DNA of 37,987 nt from Collinsella sp. (GTDB lineage: Bacteria > Actinomycetota > Coriobacteriia > Coriobacteriales > Coriobacteriaceae), in NCBI GenBank assembly GCA_019414325.1, contig DXMG01000005.1, positions 27,560-65,546 of the forward strand, written 5' to 3'. Each line of letters begins with the position of its first letter. Position 1 is the first letter of the stretch. Both the position numbers and the translations under genes were made by a program. The notes under the pieces are model-generated. The model made no database searches. It saw only the letters and a list, made by a program, of their open reading frames with translations, and was not told the origin of the DNA. Positions 1 to 8,269 of the stretch are shown here, in pieces.

Positions 1-2
1 CC

Positions 3-662
3 CGCCGCATCCGCCAAAGCCAGATTGTCATGATCCCCGGCGGCTTCTCGGGCGGCGACGAGCCCGACGGCTCCGCCAAGTTCATCACGGCGTTCTTCCG
101 CGCTCCCGAGGTCACCGAGGCAGTCCGCGACCTGCTCAAGGCCCGCGACGGCCTGATGCTGGGCATCTGCAACGGCTTCCAGGCCCTGATCAAGCTCGGC
201 CTGGTACCCTACGGCGACATCGTCGACGCCACGCCCGATGCGCCCACGCTGACGTTCAACACCATCGGTCGCCATCAGAGCCGCCTGGTGCGCACCCGCA
301 TCTCGTCCAACCTGTCCCCGTGGCTGTCGCAGTGCAGCCTCGACGACCCCTACACCGTCGCCATCAGCCACGGCGAGGGCCGCTTTGTCGCCAACGACGA
401 GGTGCTCGCCCAGCTGATCGCCAACGGCCAGGTCGCCACGCAGTACGTGGGCGAGGACGGCAAGCCCAGCATGGACCTTTCCGTCAACCCCAACGGCTCC
501 GCACTCGCCATCGAGGGCATCACGAGCCCCGACGGCCGCGTCCTGGGCAAGATGGGCCATGCCGAGCGTCGCGGCGACAACCTGTACCGCAACGTGCCCG
601 AGCATGTCCCCGGCGACAAGTTCATGCCGATCTTTGAGAGCGGCGTAGCCTACTTCGCCTAA
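3..662 (+). CDS. purL: Phosphoribosylformylglycinamidine synthase, C-terminal glutaminase domain (5' end outside window)
   Basis: This is the 3' end of a gene that begins before the window; the frame is open from base 3. The product is the class I glutamine amidotransferase domain at the C terminus of single-chain FGAM synthase, which makes formylglycinamidine ribonucleotide from FGAR, ATP and glutamine in purine synthesis. The nucleophile elbow GICNGFQ (Cys codon 168-170) is followed by LIKLGLVPYG, then SHGEGRF and MGHAERR, which supply the His and Glu of the triad. The GGFSGGDEPDGSAKF start of the domain is typical of the long PurL form. A strong terminator follows directly, so this is the end of its transcription unit. 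The identification is secure; the synthase part cannot be seen. Confidence 0.93.
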   Translation, partial: RRIRQSQIVMIPGGFSGGDEPDGSAKFITAFFRAPEVTEAVRDLLKARDGLMLGICNGFQALIKLGLVPYGDIVDATPDAPTLTFNTIGRHQSRLVRTRISSNLSPWLSQCSLDDPYTVAISHGEGRFVANDEVLAQLIANGQVATQYVGEDGKPSMDLSVNPNGSALAIEGITSPDGRVLGKMGHAERRGDNLYRNVPEHVPGDKFMPIFESGVAYFA

Positions 663-700
663 GCCTTTCCCATCGGGTACAATCCCCTCGGGTAACAACA

Positions 701-736
701 CCCGCCACCGACACATCCGGTGGCGGGTTCTTTTTT
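701..736 (+). terminator. Rho-independent terminator after purL
   Basis: A perfect 10-bp stem (CCCGCCACCG at 701-710 with CGGTGGCGGG at 718-727) with a 7-base loop is followed by TTCTTTTTT. It lies 38 bases after the purL stop and just before the Shine-Dalgarno sequence of the next gene. It should end purL transcription and insulate the exporter gene. Confidence 0.93.
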
Positions 737-761
737 GCTTCGCGCATGTAGGAAGGACATC

Positions 762-1697
762 ATGGAAAGCCGCAAGCCGTATCTCGCCACCCTGCCCGGA
801 CTCATCCTGGGCTGTCTTGTTTGCTGTGCACTCTGGGGATCGGCCTTTCCCTGCATCAAGATCGGCTACGCACTCTTTGGGATCCCGGCGCACGATAGCG
901 CCTCGCAGCTGCTCTTTGCAGGTCTACGCTTTACGCTTGCCGGCGCCCTGGTTATCGTTGGGATGAGTGCGGCCCAACGCCGCCCCCTCATTCCGCAGGC
1001 TCGCGACATCAAGCCCATCTTTGTCTTGTCGCTCTTCCAGACTATCGGGCAGTACTTCTTTTTCTATCTGGGCCTCTCGCGCGCCAGCGCCATGTCGAGC
1101 TCCATCATCGAGGCCAGCGCCAACTTCCTCGCAATCCTCTTTGCCGCCCTGGCGTTTCGCACCGAAAAGCTCGATGCGGCCAAGGTGCTCGGCTGTGCAC
1201 TGGGCTTTGCCGGCGTCGCGCTCGTCAACCTTTCGGGCGCGGACGGCACCTTTGGCTTTACGCTCGACGGCGAGGGCTTTATCCTGGCCTCCACCGTCGC
1301 GGGTGCCCTGTCGACCTGCCTGATCGGCATCTTCTCGCGCGAGCACGACGGTGTCTTGCTTGCCGGGTGGCAGTTCTTGGTCGGCGGCCTGGTCCTCACC
1401 GCCATCGGGTTTTTGATGGGCGGCGCGCTCTCCCCCACCGCGATCATCCCCGCCATCGCGCTCATTATCTATATGGCACTCATCTCCGCCATCGCGTACT
1501 CGCTATGGTCGCGCCTGCTTGCCGTCAACCCCGTCAGCCGCGTCTCGGTCTTTGGGTTTATGAACCCCGTCTTTGGTGTGCTGTTGAGTGCGCTGCTGCT
1601 CGGCGAGGGCGCCGGCACGAGCCCCGTTACCGTTATAGTCGCCCTGCTGTTGGTCTGCGGCGGCATCATCATCGTCAACAGGCCTAAAAAGGCCTAG
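762..1697 (+). CDS. EamA/DMT-superfamily membrane transporter
   Basis: The 311-residue protein has about ten hydrophobic segments in two similar halves, as in the EamA (DMT, formerly DUF6) family of metabolite exporters. Seen in the sequence: an N-terminal segment with CCALWGSAFPCIKIGY, a first-half end with LGCALGFAGVALV, and a second half with PVSRVSVFGFMNPVFGVLLSALLLGE, the conserved proline-bearing helix of EamA repeats. ATG 762 is chosen because AGGAAGG lies at 750-756; the upstream GTG at 720 falls inside the purL terminator. The substrate cannot be told; relatives export amino acids or other small metabolites. The gene appears to stand alone between purL and a convergent cyclase gene. 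Confidence 0.88.
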   Translation: MESRKPYLATLPGLILGCLVCCALWGSAFPCIKIGYALFGIPAHDSASQLLFAGLRFTLAGALVIVGMSAAQRRPLIPQARDIKPIFVLSLFQTIGQYFFFYLGLSRASAMSSSIIEASANFLAILFAALAFRTEKLDAAKVLGCALGFAGVALVNLSGADGTFGFTLDGEGFILASTVAGALSTCLIGIFSREHDGVLLAGWQFLVGGLVLTAIGFLMGGALSPTAIIPAIALIIYMALISAIAYSLWSRLLAVNPVSRVSVFGFMNPVFGVLLSALLLGEGAGTSPVTVIVALLLVCGGIIIVNRPKKA

Positions 1698-1798
1698 CGA
1701 ACTGCCCTTATTTAGCAGAGGGGATTCACATACTTTAGTTTAATGGAATACATCGGAGAGCCGAGGGCCACCATGCACGCAAGCGTGCGCCCCTATTT

Positions 1799-2983
1799 CT
1801 AGCGTATCTGGACGCCAGCTTTCTTCTTCTCGTACTTTACGCGGTAGAGCTCCGCGTCGGCGGCGCGAAGCAAATCTTGCCAGGTATCGACACCATCACC
1901 GACCCGTGCATAGCCGATGGACATCCGCAACAGATACGGCACCTCGGCGCGTGCGAGTTCATCGTTGATTGCCGCGCACAGACGCATGATGTCCTGTTCC
2001 GCCGCTGCCTTTTGGAGCACCACGAACTCATCGCCGCCATAACGTGCGATAAAGCCACCAGCCGGCGAACAGGCATCCTTGAGCGCCGTCGCAACAACCT
2101 GAAGAGCGTGGTCGCCCTCCACATACCCATAGAGATCGTTAATCTGCTTAAAGCCGTCGGCGTCCATCATAAGCAGATATACATCTTCGGCCTGATCCAC
2201 ATTTGAGAAGAGCGACAGCATATAGGTCTCAAAACGGTTGCGATTGTTAAGTCCAGTCAACGGGTCGGTCGAGATGAGCTGCTCCTGGTAGATGATGTAG
2301 AGCAGCAACATGCTAATCATTATGCCGACACAAAGGCCGGGCACCGAGTATACGACCTGAAAGGTACCGCCCACCAGGGCCGGAATGGCGAAAAATGCCA
2401 AGGTTCGATAGATGGCCTTCGTCTGCAGGCTCTCGACCCTGCGAGATTGCACAAATGCATGCAGGGACGTATGTATAACGTAACAGTAGCTGACGATGGG
2501 CTGGATCATATAGGCAAAGCCGCGACGATACACGCCCTGCGAATCGATATAGAACAGGGCTTGCGTCCAGTAACTGGTAAACGCCAGCACGACCACCAGA
2601 GCCGTAGGCAACGCTACAAGCACCACCCTATAGCGCGAGGTCAAAAGGCGAGAACCCTGCACCGTCTCGGAATAGATAAACCAAATGAGACACGCGATAG
2701 CAAAGAGCGAAAACGAAACCGCGTTGGAAATCCAGTTGGCAGCAATGCCCAACGTGCCGTCCACACCGTCCGAAAGCGTCCAGATCATATCGAATAATAT
2801 GTACGCAGCAGACGTGTAGCCCAGCATGCTAAACAAAAGCTGCTGGGTGCTCGAGAACAGGGAGCGACGGCTTCGTACGGCAAGCCCGATAAGAACAATC
2901 ATGCATAGCACGAATATCTCAATCTTGAGTGCCTTAACCACTAGCGCCATCCCTTCAATATCCAAGTGGTCAGAATCGCCCAA
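1799..2983 (-). CDS. Membrane-bound GGDEF diguanylate cyclase
   Basis: The 394-residue protein has an N-terminal membrane region of roughly seven hydrophobic helices (about residues 12-230) and a C-terminal GGDEF domain (about 235-394). The active-site motif is intact as RYGGDEF (GGDEF at 316-320), preceded by DPLTGLNNRNRFE, so it should make cyclic di-GMP at the membrane. The inhibitory RxxD I-site five residues before GGDEF is replaced by PAGG, so product inhibition is probably absent. The start is uncertain: TTG 2983 has no clear Shine-Dalgarno sequence, and ATG at 2950 (MALVVKALK) would also keep all membrane segments. The input sensed by the membrane part is unknown. Confidence 0.88.
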   Translation of the reverse strand: MGDSDHLDIEGMALVVKALKIEIFVLCMIVLIGLAVRSRRSLFSSTQQLLFSMLGYTSAAYILFDMIWTLSDGVDGTLGIAANWISNAVSFSLFAIACLIWFIYSETVQGSRLLTSRYRVVLVALPTALVVVLAFTSYWTQALFYIDSQGVYRRGFAYMIQPIVSYCYVIHTSLHAFVQSRRVESLQTKAIYRTLAFFAIPALVGGTFQVVYSVPGLCVGIMISMLLLYIIYQEQLISTDPLTGLNNRNRFETYMLSLFSNVDQAEDVYLLMMDADGFKQINDLYGYVEGDHALQVVATALKDACSPAGGFIARYGGDEFVVLQKAAAEQDIMRLCAAINDELARAEVPYLLRMSIGYARVGDGVDTWQDLLRAADAELYRVKYEKKKAGVQIR

Positions 2984-3004
2984 TTCGAATCAGGGCAATA
3001 AACA

Positions 3005-3031
3005 CCCCTTTACTCCGCAGGGGTAAAGGGG
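3005..3031 (-). promoter_or_regulatory. Hairpin in the leader of the GGDEF gene
   Basis: CCCCTTTAC at 3005-3013 pairs with GTAAAGGGG at 3023-3031 around a 9-base loop. On the minus strand it is followed by TGTTTATT, which is only a weak U-tract, and a possible -10 element TATTAT lies just upstream. It may be a leader hairpin or a weak attenuator; the role is inferred. Confidence 0.35.
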
Positions 3032-3042
3032 ATAATAGCAGA

Positions 3043-3082
3043 GCGCCCGAACATCACTGCAAAACAGTTTCTGTTCGGGCGC
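3043..3082 (-). terminator. Strong hairpin after the kdgT-like gene, possible terminator
   Basis: A perfect 11-bp inverted repeat (GCGCCCGAACA at 3043-3053, TGTTCGGGCGC at 3072-3082) encloses an 18-base loop. It lies 50 bases beyond the stop of the permease gene. There is no good T-run on the minus strand, so it may stop transcription weakly or protect the mRNA 3' end. Confidence 0.45.
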
Positions 3083-3131
3083 CCATACGGCGCGAATTGC
3101 ACACGCCGGCATCATTGATGGGTATCGATTG

Positions 3132-4154
3132 CTACTCGCCATCGATGTCAGTCGCGACAGCCTCCTCGATGGCCTCGACACCGACAGGCGGCAGATCCTC
3201 CTTGCCTTGGCAGAACTTCTTGTCGACCCAGCCAGTCAGAATCGGAGCCATGATCGCCGTGATGATAACGGCGGTGGCGATCTGAGCGTACGCGGTGGGC
3301 GCAAGCTCGGCGTAGCGCGGTGCGACCTCGGCGAGGGCAACCGGTGTGGTCATAGCCGTGCCGGCAATGGTGGAGCAAGCCACAGCGGCCTTGCCATTGC
3401 CGCCGCACAGACGCTCAAACGCAAAGGTGATGGGACCGACGACAAACAGCGTGACAAGGCCCAGCAAGATGCCGGAAATACCGCCGGTGATAAAGCTCGA
3501 TAGGCTCATGGACGCACCGAGCTGAAAACCGATGACAGCGATCGCGGGATTGGCGCCGGGGACCAGCAGGTTCTTGATAAACGGGAACAGGTTGCCCAGA
3601 ACCATGCCAATAACGAGTGGCAAGATGGAGCCGATAATGGTGCCAATGGGAATGTTGGCGAGGCCGGAAACACCGAGGATGATCATCGTGACGGCAGGGC
3701 CGGCCGTAAAGAACAGGATACCGACGGCGCCCTGCTCGGACTCATCGCCAAACTCGCCCATGATGCCCGTATAGAGCGCCATGTTGCAAAACGTGATGCC
3801 GCCGATGATAGACACGGAACTCAGACCCAGGAAGTTGTCGTTAAAGAAATATGCCACGCCCAGGCCGAGAGCCGCTGCGACGACCAGCTTGGGGATCAGC
3901 ACGACGATGCCGGTCTTGATGGCACCCGGCGTGGACTTAAAGCTGATGCCGGCGCCCACAAACAGCAGGATCGCGGCGACGATGGTATTGGAGCCACCGC
4001 GGCAGGCAGCCGTAAAGAAGCCGCCGATCTCAAAAACCTGCGGGCAGAAGGTGTTGAGCAAAAGACCGACGATCATCGGATAGATCATGATGTCGCCCGG
4101 GATGCGCGGGACCTTGAATTTCTTTTGCTCGTTGGCGGTCGCTTCCTGTGCCAT
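3132..4154 (-). CDS. kdgT: 2-keto-3-deoxygluconate permease (KdgT family)
   Basis: The 340-residue, strongly hydrophobic protein matches the KdgT family, proton-coupled importers of 2-keto-3-deoxygluconate, an intermediate of pectin and uronate breakdown. Supporting stretches are VPRIPGDIMIYPMIVGLLLNTF near the N terminus, the glycine-rich GGSNTIVAAILLFVGAGISFK, a central GGITFCNMALYTGIMGEFGD, and a C-terminal AGTAMTTPVALAEVAPRY. About ten membrane segments can be drawn; the acidic C-terminal tail is outside the membrane. ATG 4154 follows a GGGGG Shine-Dalgarno sequence; the longer TTG start at 4184 looks poor. No KDG kinase or aldolase is adjacent, so the substrate rests on family likeness alone. 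Confidence 0.87.
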   Translation of the reverse strand: MAQEATANEQKKFKVPRIPGDIMIYPMIVGLLLNTFCPQVFEIGGFFTAACRGGSNTIVAAILLFVGAGISFKSTPGAIKTGIVVLIPKLVVAAALGLGVAYFFNDNFLGLSSVSIIGGITFCNMALYTGIMGEFGDESEQGAVGILFFTAGPAVTMIILGVSGLANIPIGTIIGSILPLVIGMVLGNLFPFIKNLLVPGANPAIAVIGFQLGASMSLSSFITGGISGILLGLVTLFVVGPITFAFERLCGGNGKAAVACSTIAGTAMTTPVALAEVAPRYAELAPTAYAQIATAVIITAIMAPILTGWVDKKFCQGKEDLPPVGVEAIEEAVATDIDGE

Positions 4155-4304
4155 GAAACCCCCATTTCCGCTGACGGGGTACAAAAGCCCACGTCACGCT
4201 TTGCTACAGTAAAGTTTGACCATGGTACCAGAAGAAATAGACCAGCTCGGTGAAAAATTCGACAAGTTGGGATGGAACGAGATTCGGCGCCCGCGACGCC
4301 ACCC

Positions 4305-4628
4305 CTATATAAGGCTCAAGACGATATAGAGTACGATGCCCGAGACGCAGCACCACAGCATCGATTTTGTCTTGACCGCCACGACCACGACGCCGGCGGC
4401 CGCAATCCAGGGAACCAAGGCAGGCCAGAGCCCCGCGTCGAACGCGCCGGGACTCACCAAGTCGTTGGCGACCAGCGCGGCAAAGGCGGCGGGCGGGATA
4501 TAGCCCAGGGCCTCGGTAATGCGGGGCGACAGGGTCCGCCCGCGCAAGGCGAACGCCGGCGCGATGCGAAAGAACGCGATAGCAGCCCACGACGACAGCC
4601 ACAGAACCAAGAACTCGTTAACGGGCAT
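4305..4628 (-). CDS. azlD: AzlD-type branched-chain amino acid exporter subunit
   Basis: This 107-residue membrane protein has about four hydrophobic segments and the AzlD pattern: a short N terminus, ALRGRTLSPRITEALGYIPPAAFAALVANDL in the first half, and a C-terminal VKTKSMLWCCVSGIVLYIVL. It is the small partner of AzlC in export of branched-chain amino acids and analogues. The ATG at 4628 overlaps the end of azlC by 11 bases and has AGAGG ahead of it inside azlC, so the two are translationally coupled. A longer frame to 4709 exists but lies wholly within azlC and lacks a ribosome site. Length is usual for the family. Confidence 0.88.
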   Translation of the reverse strand: MPVNEFLVLWLSSWAAIAFFRIAPAFALRGRTLSPRITEALGYIPPAAFAALVANDLVSPGAFDAGLWPALVPWIAAAGVVVVAVKTKSMLWCCVSGIVLYIVLSLI

Positions 4629-5310
4629 CGCGGGCACCTCTTCCGTCAAATACAGCATCGCACGCCAGCGCAATGGTAATGCCGACCACGACGCTTGCCG
4701 GCACGGCAATATTCACGAGGCCCAAGAACTTGCATACGGCGACGGACACCGCGCCCGAAACCGCCGCGACAACGTTGCCGCGCGACAGCCGCTGCGAAAA
4801 GAGCAGGCAGATAAAGAGCGAGGTGCAGACGAAACTCGCAATAGCGGTGGGAACATCGGCAACGGCACCGGCGATGGCACCCATCGTGCACGAAGCGCCC
4901 CATGTCGCGATGAGGATCACGTTGAGCACGAAGGATTCGCGCGGGCCCCAATCCTCCCCCTCAACCAGCTTGGCAAGCGAGATGCCGTATGCCTCCTCGG
5001 TGAGCGTCGCGGCAACAGCCAGCGTCTGACGCTTCGAGGCGCCCGCCAGATGGGGTGCGATCGATGCCGAATAAAGTGCAAAGCGCGATGAGATGGCGGC
5101 GACGCTCGCGATAATCGAAGGTGCCGGTACGCCCGCCAGCCAAAGATTGCAGATCATAAACTGGCCGCTGCCCGTCACAAACGTGCTGCTCAGAGCAAAG
5201 ACCATCCAGGGCTCCATTCCCGTCTGCCCCATGATCATTCCGCACGGCGCGCCTATCGCAACATAGGTAAGCATCACCGGCCAGACGGTTCTAACGATTT
5301 TGAGCACCAT
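4618..5310 (-). CDS. azlC: AzlC-type branched-chain amino acid exporter, large subunit
   Basis: The 230-residue membrane protein carries AzlC hallmarks: APCGMIMGQTGMEPWMVFALSSTFVTGSGQFM near the N terminus (family signature around the G-Q-F motif), SSRFALYSASIAPHL, and TEEAYGISLAKL in the middle. With AzlD it forms an exporter for branched-chain amino acids. ATG 5310 is chosen because it gives the usual family length; the longer TTG start at 5379 adds a polar extension. It is divergent from the HD-domain gene, with a 126-bp shared upstream region. No Lrp-type regulator is adjacent. Confidence 0.9.
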   Translation of the reverse strand: MVLKIVRTVWPVMLTYVAIGAPCGMIMGQTGMEPWMVFALSSTFVTGSGQFMICNLWLAGVPAPSIIASVAAISSRFALYSASIAPHLAGASKRQTLAVAATLTEEAYGISLAKLVEGEDWGPRESFVLNVILIATWGASCTMGAIAGAVADVPTAIASFVCTSLFICLLFSQRLSRGNVVAAVSGAVSVAVCKFLGLVNIAVPASVVVGITIALACDAVFDGRGARDAR

Positions 5311-5436
5311 ACGCTTCTCATCCTGACAAGGTCTCCGAGCCGCATGTAGCGACACGGCAGAATCATCATCCGACAGCAACCGAGTTCACCTACAATTGCC
5401 ACCGGATCGAAAGACACAACTTTTTAGGAAGTCATT

Positions 5437-6249
5437 ATGACAGCTATCGATCGAGACCGGGCGCGCGCGGCCTTCAAAAGCTACACCGATGCCTACGACG
5501 CCACCAATCCACGCATCGCGCTCAAAATCGAGCATACGTACCACGTGGCCGAGGCATGCGATGCCGTAGCGCGCGAGCAGGGCTGGTCGTCAGAAGATAT
5601 TGACCTGGCATGGCTTTGCGGCCTGCTACACGATATGGGCCGCTTTGAGCAGCTGCGGCGCTGGGACACCTTTAAGGACGCCGAGAGCATGAGCCATGCG
5701 GCGCTGGGCATCGAGGTCCTCTTTGGCGAGAATCCCGCCGATGCACCCGCCGTAACGAGCATCCGCGACTTTATCGATGACCCGGCAGAAGATGAGCTCA
5801 TCCGAGCGAGCATTGCCTATCACAGCGATTTCCGTCTACCCTCGCAGCTCGACGAGCGCACGCGGAGCTTCTGCGATATCGTGCGCGATGGTGACAAGAT
5901 CGACATTATGCGCACCATCGCCGACAGCACCGTCGACACCGTCCTCAAGGTGGGTGAGGACACGTTTCTCGCCAGCCACTTCTCGACACCGGCGCTTACC
6001 GCCTTTGACGAGCACCGCTGCGTCGCGCGCGATGAGCGCGATGAGCCCGCCGACTTCTTGGTGGGGCTTATCTGCTTTATGTTTGAGCTCGTCTATCCGG
6101 CAAGCCGCGCGCTGGCGCGCGAGCAAGGCGATATCTACCGCCTGCTCGACGCGCCCTTTGGCATTACGCGGCCCTTTACCGACCCCGCCACGCAGGCAAC
6201 CTGGAGCCGCCTAAAGGACGAGATGCGCGACTGGCTGGCGCGTGCCTAG
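5437..6249 (+). CDS. HD-domain phosphohydrolase
   Basis: The 270-residue cytoplasmic protein has the full metal-binding set of HD hydrolases: H33 in KIEHTYHV, the H65-D66 pair in CGLLHDMGRFEQ, H129 in IAYHSD, and D153 in DGDKID. Such enzymes cleave phosphate from nucleotides or cyclic nucleotides; the substrate here cannot be told. The C-terminal third (LICFMFELVYPASRAL) resembles single-domain HD proteins of Gram-positive anaerobes. The start is fixed by TAGGAAG eight bases upstream. Its stop codon shares the CTAG palindrome with the stop of the convergent etfA-like gene, leaving no terminator space between them. Confidence 0.88.
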   Translation: MTAIDRDRARAAFKSYTDAYDATNPRIALKIEHTYHVAEACDAVAREQGWSSEDIDLAWLCGLLHDMGRFEQLRRWDTFKDAESMSHAALGIEVLFGENPADAPAVTSIRDFIDDPAEDELIRASIAYHSDFRLPSQLDERTRSFCDIVRDGDKIDIMRTIADSTVDTVLKVGEDTFLASHFSTPALTAFDEHRCVARDERDEPADFLVGLICFMFELVYPASRALAREQGDIYRLLDAPFGITRPFTDPATQATWSRLKDEMRDWLARA

Positions 6250-7451
6250 CGCTCAAACTGGGCCAGCAGCTCCTCGACGACCTCGACGGCATCACCGACA
6301 ACCTTGTACTGGGCAGCACCAAAGATGGGGGCATCCGGGTCCTCGTTGATGGCGATAATGCACTCCGCCCCACCGATGCCGGCAAGATGCTGGATGGCGC
6401 CCGAAACACCGATACTCACGAGAAGCTTGGGCGAGACCGATACACCCGTCTGGCCAATTTGGTGGCGATACTCCAACCAGCCTGCCTCCACAATGGGACG
6501 CGTGCAACCAAGCTCGGCACCCAGGGCATCGGCGAGCTTTCGCATCAGGGGCAGATTCTTCTTGGAGCCGATGCCGCGGCCCACCACGACCAGACGCTCG
6601 GCATCGGCAATTGAGGCCTGCTGTCCCCACTCCTCGGCGGGAATCGAGATCTCGACGCGGGCCTTAACGTCATCCGCAAGCACTACCTGGGTAATCGTGC
6701 CGGAGCGGCTATAGTCAAACTCGGGCGCCTTAAAGATGCCGGGGCGCACCGTTGCCATCTGAGGACGGTGGTTGGGGCAGATAATGGTGGCCATCAGGTT
6801 GCCGCCAAACGCCGGGCGCGTCTGCTGCAGCAGACCCGTCTCCGTATCCATAGAAAGCACCGTGCAATCGGCCGTAAGACCCGTCTGCAAGCGCACGGCC
6901 ACACCGGGCGCCAGCTCGCGACCAAAGGCGGTCGCGCCGTACAGAATGGCCTCGGGCTTGCGCTCGGCTACCAAATCGCAGATCAAGCGAGCGTAGACCT
7001 CCGCGTCGTTCTGACGCAGGCGCTCGTCACGACAGACCAGAACTTCGTCCGCACCGGCGCAAATCAGATGCTCCAGGTCCCCGAGTGAGCCCTCGGGGCT
7101 CATGCCGACCAGTGCCACCAGACGGCAGCCGCGGGCATCGGCAAGCTCGCGCCCCTTGCCCATGAGCTCGAAGGCCACGGATGCAACGGCATCGTGCTCG
7201 TCAGTCTGCACGAAGATCCAGATGTCTCGATATGCGTCAAGGTCTGCCGCGCCGGCGGCCTCGTCGCGCTCAATCGAGATGGCGTTGACGGGGCAGGCGT
7301 CGACGCACCCACCGCACAGGATACAGCCGTCGGTTACGCGGGCACAGCGATTGGGGCGCTCACCCTCCACCACAATGCCGCCCGAGGCGCAGGCGCGAAC
7401 GCAGCGACCGCAGCCGATACAGGCTTCGCTATCGATAATCAGCCCGCTCAT
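6246..7451 (-). CDS. etfA: Electron transfer flavoprotein alpha subunit with N-terminal ferredoxin domain
   Basis: The first 60 residues hold two [4Fe-4S] motifs (C11, C14, C17, C21 and C43, C46, C49, C53). The rest is EtfA, ending with the FAD-binding signature GQTGVSVSPKL (333-343) and IGVSGAIQH (347-355). This arrangement is that of LctC of the electron-bifurcating lactate dehydrogenase of Acetobacterium woodii, where the ferredoxin domain takes part in exchange with free ferredoxin. Its ATG directly abuts the etfB stop (TAGATG), with GAGGGG nine bases upstream. Order on the minus strand is dehydrogenase, etfB, etfA. The protein should pair with EtfB in the cytoplasm and pass electrons between lactate, ferredoxin and NAD. 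Confidence 0.93.
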   Translation of the reverse strand: MSGLIIDSEACIGCGRCVRACASGGIVVEGERPNRCARVTDGCILCGGCVDACPVNAISIERDEAAGAADLDAYRDIWIFVQTDEHDAVASVAFELMGKGRELADARGCRLVALVGMSPEGSLGDLEHLICAGADEVLVCRDERLRQNDAEVYARLICDLVAERKPEAILYGATAFGRELAPGVAVRLQTGLTADCTVLSMDTETGLLQQTRPAFGGNLMATIICPNHRPQMATVRPGIFKAPEFDYSRSGTITQVVLADDVKARVEISIPAEEWGQQASIADAERLVVVGRGIGSKKNLPLMRKLADALGAELGCTRPIVEAGWLEYRHQIGQTGVSVSPKLLVSIGVSGAIQHLAGIGGAECIIAINEDPDAPIFGAAQYKVVGDAVEVVEELLAQFER

Positions 7452-8267
7452 CTATGCCATCCCCTCAATAATCTTGGCAAGTTTTACCGCCTGCTCGGAC
7501 GCCGTTCCCTCAACGGCCTCGCACGTTTGGTCACGGTCGGGCACAAACGAGCGCACGACCTGCGTCGGTGATCCGGCAAGGCCGCAACGCGAGGGATCGG
7601 CGTTTACGTCGGCAGCGCTGGCCACACGCACGTCTGCATCCTCGGCCGCGCGAATACCGGCAATACTCGGCATGCGCAGCTGGCCAATCTCCTTGGCGGT
7701 CGTCATCGCACACGGCATCTCCAGGTACACCGTCTCCTCGCCGGCATCGCAGCCGTGAACGAGCGCCAGCGAGCCACACGTCGTAAATCCCGCGCTCTGC
7801 ACACAGCTCACGTCGGTCACGCAGGGGACCCCAAAGGCGCCGGCCAGCTCGGGGCCGATCTGGGCCGTATCGCCGTCCACTGCCATCTTGCCGCAGATGA
7901 GCAGGTCAAAGTCCTCATCGAGTGCCTCGATGCCGCATTTGAGGGCATAGGTGGTGGCTAGGGTATCGGCGCCCGCAAAGGCGCGATCGGTCAGCAGCAG
8001 CGCGTCGTCGGCACCGCGGGCGATGCAGTCGCGCAGCAGCGATTCGGTCGCGGGGATGCCCATCAACACCACCGTCACACGCACGTCCATGCCAAAGCCG
8101 ATAAAGTCGTCCTTCAGCGCTAGCGCACATTCGAGAGCACTTGCATCGAAGGGATTAACGACCGCCTGCTTGCCATCACGCACGATAGTATTGGTCTTGG
8201 GGTCCATCTTGACCTCGGTGCTTCCGGGCACCGCCTTGACGCACACCACCATATGAAAATCACTCAT
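7452..8267 (-). CDS. etfB: Electron transfer flavoprotein beta subunit (bifurcating-type)
   Basis: The 271-residue product shows EtfB features: VVCVKAVPGSTEVKMDPKTN at the N terminus, then TIVRDG and NPFDASALECAL, ARGADDALLLTD, CGKMAVDGDTAQIGPELA, and LEMPCAMTTAKEI near the C terminus. The VKMDPKTNTIVRDG...NPFD pattern is seen in the group of EtfB proteins that bind a second FAD and NAD for electron bifurcation; this subgroup call is inference. ATG 8267 has GGGGG nine bases ahead; a GTG at 8273 is possible. The gene starts almost on the stop of the dehydrogenase, and its own stop touches the etfA start, so the three are tightly coupled. Confidence 0.92.
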   Translation of the reverse strand: MSDFHMVVCVKAVPGSTEVKMDPKTNTIVRDGKQAVVNPFDASALECALALKDDFIGFGMDVRVTVVLMGIPATESLLRDCIARGADDALLLTDRAFAGADTLATTYALKCGIEALDEDFDLLICGKMAVDGDTAQIGPELAGAFGVPCVTDVSCVQSAGFTTCGSLALVHGCDAGEETVYLEMPCAMTTAKEIGQLRMPSIAGIRAAEDADVRVASAADVNADPSRCGLAGSPTQVVRSFVPDRDQTCEAVEGTASEQAVKLAKIIEGMA

Positions 8268-8269
8268 CT

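Noticed and set aside
1775..1788. Short GCACG/CGTGC hairpin between the EamA transporter and cyclase genes as a terminator
   Set aside because: The stem is only 5 bp and no T-run follows closely; evidence is too weak.
6246..6249. Overlapping stops of the HD gene and etfA as a special signal
   Set aside because: Two convergent TAG stops sharing CTAG is a simple result of close packing; no structure surrounds it.
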